Shown: positions 4,712-6,871 of the stretch, piece after piece
Layout of the letters: every line of letters starts with the position of its first letter
Position numbering within the stretch: position 1 is the first letter of the stretch
Notes under the pieces: model-generated
The model's input: only the letters and a program-made list of their open reading frames with translations
What the model was told of the DNA's origin: nothing
Database searches by the model: none
Translations under genes and position numbers: made by a program
Assembly (NCBI GenBank): GCA_024278415.1
Contig: JAJRTI010000593.1
Coordinates: forward strand, 1 to 6,871
DNA: 6,871 nt
Reading direction: 5' to 3'
DNA from: Planctomycetota bacterium
GTDB taxonomy: Bacteria > Planctomycetota > Brocadiia > JAJRTI01

Positions 4712-5392
4712 ATGATGTCTACGAAGATACGTTGGGCTGTGGCCATCGCTCTTGTTGCGTGCGTCGGCGCTGTCCTGCCGCGCAGTGCGGAAGCTGCCGC
4801 GGGTTGCGGGGGCAACGAGAAGGCCAAGAAGGTGATGGAAAGGGTGATGAAGGACGCGGCCAAGCTGGCCTCAGACGGCGAGTTCAAGCTCGCGTTCGAG
4901 AAGTATCAGCAGGCCGAGAGCATGGGAGCGTGCCCCATCATGGCCAAGGACTGCAAGAAGCAGATGGCGGGGCTGATTCAAGAGGCCAAGGACGCGGTCG
5001 ACGAGGCGAAAGCACTGAGCAAGAACAAGGAGGCCGAGGAGAACGACGTGCTGAACTGTCTGTGCAAGCTCTTCGAGCTTCAACTCGGCTGGCGAGGCCA
5101 CGCGATCAGCCGGGACGTGGGCAAGGCCAGCAAGACGCTGAAGCGCAAGAAGAAGAAGCTACTCAGGGCGGCCATGAAGGCGGGCGACAAAGAGGTGCTG
5201 GCGCAGGTCAAGGAGGCTGACCCGTTCCTGCGCAAAGGCGACCTGCGCTCCGCGTTGAATTGCTACGACCGCATCTTCACCACCTACCCCTACTCGAAGA
5301 AAGCGGGCAAGTACCTCGCCCGATACATGGCGCTCAGACAGAAGGTGAAGGAACTGGACGCCGAGGAGGCCAGGAGGGCCAAGGTGAAGTAG
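4712..5392 (+). CDS. Exported lysine-rich TPR-like protein, function unknown
   Basis: The product is 226 residues; I recognise no named family. A signal peptide covers residues 1-28 (basic start, hydrophobic core, AEA before Ala29). There is no lipobox cysteine at the cut, so a soluble periplasmic or secreted protein is likely. The mature part is almost entirely helical. Two segments resemble TPR helices: about 48-74 (A..L...GEF..AFEKYQQAE) and about 164-202 (AD..L.KGDL.SALNCYDRI...YP.S). Between them is a charged helical region with a basic run at 144-149 (KRKKKK). The mature part has cysteines at 32, 74, 81, 116, 118 and 184. A role as a scaffold or binding protein outside the cytoplasm is inference. 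It has its own promoter and ends 6 bp from the convergent phosphatase gene. Confidence 0.75.
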   Translation: MMSTKIRWAVAIALVACVGAVLPRSAEAAAGCGGNEKAKKVMERVMKDAAKLASDGEFKLAFEKYQQAESMGACPIMAKDCKKQMAGLIQEAKDAVDEAKALSKNKEAEENDVLNCLCKLFELQLGWRGHAISRDVGKASKTLKRKKKKLLRAAMKAGDKEVLAQVKEADPFLRKGDLRSALNCYDRIFTTYPYSKKAGKYLARYMALRQKVKELDAEEARRAKVK

Positions 5393-5398
5393 GGCGGC

Positions 5399-6577
5399 TT
5401 ATTCGATGGCTCGGAAGGCCACCAACGTGCGGTCGTCCACGTGCCCGTCGTCCCTCGCGAAGTTGTCCACCTCGGCCAGAAGGCTGTCGAGGATCTCGTG
5501 CGCAGGCAGGTGCGCAAAGCTGCGGAACATCTCCGACAGCCGCGTGAGGCCGAGCATCTCGCCGTCGGCTCCCTTCACCTCCATGAGCCCGTCCGTGTAG
5601 AGCAAGCCCACGTCCCCAGGGGTCAGAGAGATCGAGATCTCGGCGTAATCCTCCTCCTTGCGCACGCCCAACGGAAGCCCGTCCGTGTCCACCCGGTCGA
5701 CCTGGCCCGTCTCCTTGCGCCAGACCAAGAGGGGGAGGTGGCCCGCGTTGCCCACGATGAGTTCGGGGCGGTTGTGCTGCATCATGCAGTAGTAGGCGGT
5801 GACGAACTGGCCGGGCATACGCTCCGATAGGAACGCCAGGTTGGCCGTCTGGAGCACGCCCCGAGGTGAATGGTGCTCCACCGCGGCCGCGCGCAGGATG
5901 CTGCGCGTCATGACCATGAGCAGCGCCGCGGGGATACCGTTGCCCACCACGTCGGCGATGATCACGCCGGTCGTGTCTTCGTCGAGGGGCACGAAGTCGA
6001 AAAAGTCGCCTCCGACCTCGTGGGCCTGGATGTTGGCGCCGGCAAACTCGAACGCGTCGCACAGGGGCATGGCGTCGGGCAGCATCTGAGTCTGGATGTG
6101 CCTGGCGATGCGCGCTTGCTCGGCGAGCGCCTCCTTGGCGAGCGCCAGCTCGTGCAGGTGCTCGTTTTCCACGAGCATTTCCTGCACTTCCTCGTACAGA
6201 CCCGAGATCAGATCGGACTGCGTGATGAGGCCGACCAGCGCACCATCGTCGTCCGTCACGACCAAGCGCCGCGACCAACGCGCCTCCATCTCCTCGTACG
6301 CCTGCTCCAGGTTCGCGTCGTCCCGGATCATGTACGCCGGCGTCGTCATGATCTCCGCACAGCGCGTCTGCTTTGGCGACAGACCCTTGGCCACGACCTT
6401 GTTCACGAGGTCGCGCTCCGAGCACACGCCCACCGGTTTGCCATCGTCCATGACCACCACGTAGGTGATGTGTTTCTCGGCCATGAGCCGCGCGGCCTCG
6501 TCCACGATGGTGTCCCGGGACACAAGCGTGACCTTGGGGTTCATGATCGCCGCTACGTTCCTGAGTTGTCGGGGCAT
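5399..6577 (-). CDS. Tandem-CBS SpoIIE/RsbU-type serine phosphatase
   Basis: The product is 392 residues and cytoplasmic, with no signal or membrane segment. Two CBS domains (about 7-62 and 76-124) carry nucleotide-binding-type (S/T)-x-x-D ends, SERD with Asp56 and TQSD with Asp122. A predicted helical linker (125-158) leads through the RsbU-like IQTQMLP segment into a PPM/SpoIIE phosphatase domain (about 160-392). Likely metal-binding and core motifs are GGDFFDF (Asp191, Asp194), IADVVGNG (Asp209), GNAGHLPLL, LYTDGL (Asp329) and DDRTLV (Asp381, Asp382). Such enzymes dephosphorylate STAS anti-anti-sigma proteins in partner-switching; CBS pairs commonly sense adenine nucleotides. No STAS or anti-sigma gene is in view, so the target is elsewhere. 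The frame extends to a TTG at 6589, but that codon is part of the Shine-Dalgarno, so ATG 6577 is chosen. Confidence 0.92.
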   Translation of the reverse strand: MPRQLRNVAAIMNPKVTLVSRDTIVDEAARLMAEKHITYVVVMDDGKPVGVCSERDLVNKVVAKGLSPKQTRCAEIMTTPAYMIRDDANLEQAYEEMEARWSRRLVVTDDDGALVGLITQSDLISGLYEEVQEMLVENEHLHELALAKEALAEQARIARHIQTQMLPDAMPLCDAFEFAGANIQAHEVGGDFFDFVPLDEDTTGVIIADVVGNGIPAALLMVMTRSILRAAAVEHHSPRGVLQTANLAFLSERMPGQFVTAYYCMMQHNRPELIVGNAGHLPLLVWRKETGQVDRVDTDGLPLGVRKEEDYAEISISLTPGDVGLLYTDGLMEVKGADGEMLGLTRLSEMFRSFAHLPAHEILDSLLAEVDNFARDDGHVDDRTLVAFRAIE

Positions 6578-6583
6578 GCTGAA

Positions 6584-6588
6584 CCTCA
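6584..6588 (-). promoter_or_regulatory. Shine-Dalgarno that decides the start at 6577
   Basis: On the minus strand TGAGG (6588-6584) lies 6 nt before the ATG at 6577-6575. The in-frame TTG at 6589-6587 overlaps this site and is therefore not the start. A CCTC just upstream (6598-6595 region) could pair weakly with the GAGG, a possible but small occluding hairpin. Confidence 0.65.
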
Positions 6589-6636
6589 ATCTCTAGAGGC
6601 GAAGACTCCGTACCGATGCCATGCATGTTCGTCCGC

Positions 6637-6664
6637 ATTATAGCACTCGCCGGAGGGAGCGCAA
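6637..6664 (-). promoter_or_regulatory. Strong extended -10 promoter of the phosphatase gene
   Basis: On the minus strand a perfect TATAAT (6642-6637) is preceded by TGC, giving an extended -10 (TGN-TATAAT). TTGCGC (6664-6659) lies 16 bp upstream as the -35. A start near 6630 gives a leader of about 53 nt to the ATG at 6577. This is the best promoter in the window and points to a sigma70-type housekeeping factor. Confidence 0.65.
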
Positions 6665-6822
6665 GCAGCGAGAATGAGGACTTTCCCTGAGCGATTCTGG
6701 TTCCGCGCCGTCCGTGGTCTGCATTCATCCGCGGTAACACTTCAGCCGATTGCAACAGCCGTTGGCCCCATGAACGTGCGCGAGTTCGATGGACAGCATT
6801 TCCGCTTGACGCAACGCTGTTT
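6665..6822. other. Upstream intergenic stretch without a clear gene
   Basis: No credible coding sequence is seen between the phosphatase promoter and the palindromes at the right edge. On the minus strand, about 6735-6703 has a degenerate GCGGATGAAT-like pattern that may be a decayed 10-nt-period repeat, similar in style to the repeat at 8-102. Nothing else stands out. Confidence 0.5.
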
Positions 6823-6841
6823 GGAAGCCCAACGGGCTTCC
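6823..6841. repeat. GC-rich hairpin with AAC loop
   Basis: Perfect 8-bp arms GGAAGCCC (6823-6830) and GGGCTTCC (6834-6841) enclose an AAC loop. No T-run follows. The CAACG loop closure is shared with the hairpin at 306-322, suggesting the same REP-like family. Confidence 0.6.
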
Positions 6842-6854
6842 GGCTTCTAGCCCA

Positions 6855-6871
6855 GGGTTGCGGCCGCAGGC
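6855..6871. repeat. GGGTTGCGG-led palindrome, copy 3, cut by the window edge
   Basis: GGGTTGCGGCC (6855-6865) is identical to 302-312, and TGCGGCCGCA (6859-6868) is a perfect 10-bp palindrome. The element continues past the end of the window, so its full extent is unknown. Confidence 0.5.

Noticed and set aside
5870..6643. Plus-strand 257-codon frame antisense to the phosphatase
   Set aside because: His/Val/Arg-rich shadow frame with no recognisable domain or ribosome site.
5334..6755. Minus-strand 473-codon frame overlapping the phosphatase in another frame
   Set aside because: Gly/Arg/Ala-rich shadow of the CBS-SpoIIE gene with no domain of its own.

Overview
The window is GC-rich bacterial DNA carrying five protein genes, all complete, with long structured intergenic stretches at both ends. 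The best hint of origin is gene 1, whose C-terminus carries an H-X9-DG pseudopilin-like domain with an LLPAL(A)RAR...C.SN.KQIG core. That domain type is expanded in Planctomycetota and related PVC bacteria. A secreted pilin-like fusion, an Old Yellow Enzyme variant of a type I recall from planctomycetes and other environmental phyla, and repeat-rich intergenic DNA all fit an environmental planctomycete or PVC-like genome. The phylum assignment is inference.

Layout. Positions 1-487 hold no credible gene. They contain a large imperfect inverted repeat built from 10-nt units (8-102), a run of GC-rich hairpins including two degenerate tandem units whose stems covary (117-335), then a sigma70-like promoter and a strong Shine-Dalgarno for gene 1. 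Gene 1 (488-2719, +) is a large exported protein of unknown function. It converges on gene 2 (2790-3110, -), a 106-residue protein with a C-terminal zinc ribbon, and a heptamer-based hairpin lies between them. Gene 2 and gene 3 are divergent. The gap between them has a promoter for gene 2 overlapping a perfect 14-bp palindrome, followed by short tandem repeats of 9 and 7 nt. Gene 3 (3276-4616, +) is an FMN-type Old Yellow Enzyme family oxidoreductase ending in a four-cysteine iron-sulfur motif. Gene 4 (4712-5392, +) is a small exported TPR-like, lysine-rich protein with its own promoter. It ends 6 bp from the end of gene 5 (5399-6577, -), a tandem-CBS SpoIIE/RsbU-type phosphatase with a strong extended -10 promoter. 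The right edge (6590-6871) holds that promoter and GC-rich palindromes resembling those at the left edge.

The genes do not form one operon. Orientations alternate and most genes have individual promoters, so this looks like a set of independent single-gene units separated by repeat elements. I see no convincing new multi-gene system. The most unusual signals are the covarying hairpin pair, the several families of short-period intergenic repeats, the pilin-like domain at the end of a large exported protein, the iron-sulfur motif on an Old Yellow Enzyme without the usual C-terminal nucleotide-binding domains, and a shared promoter style (TTGC-type -35, TAYAAT -10) at three genes.
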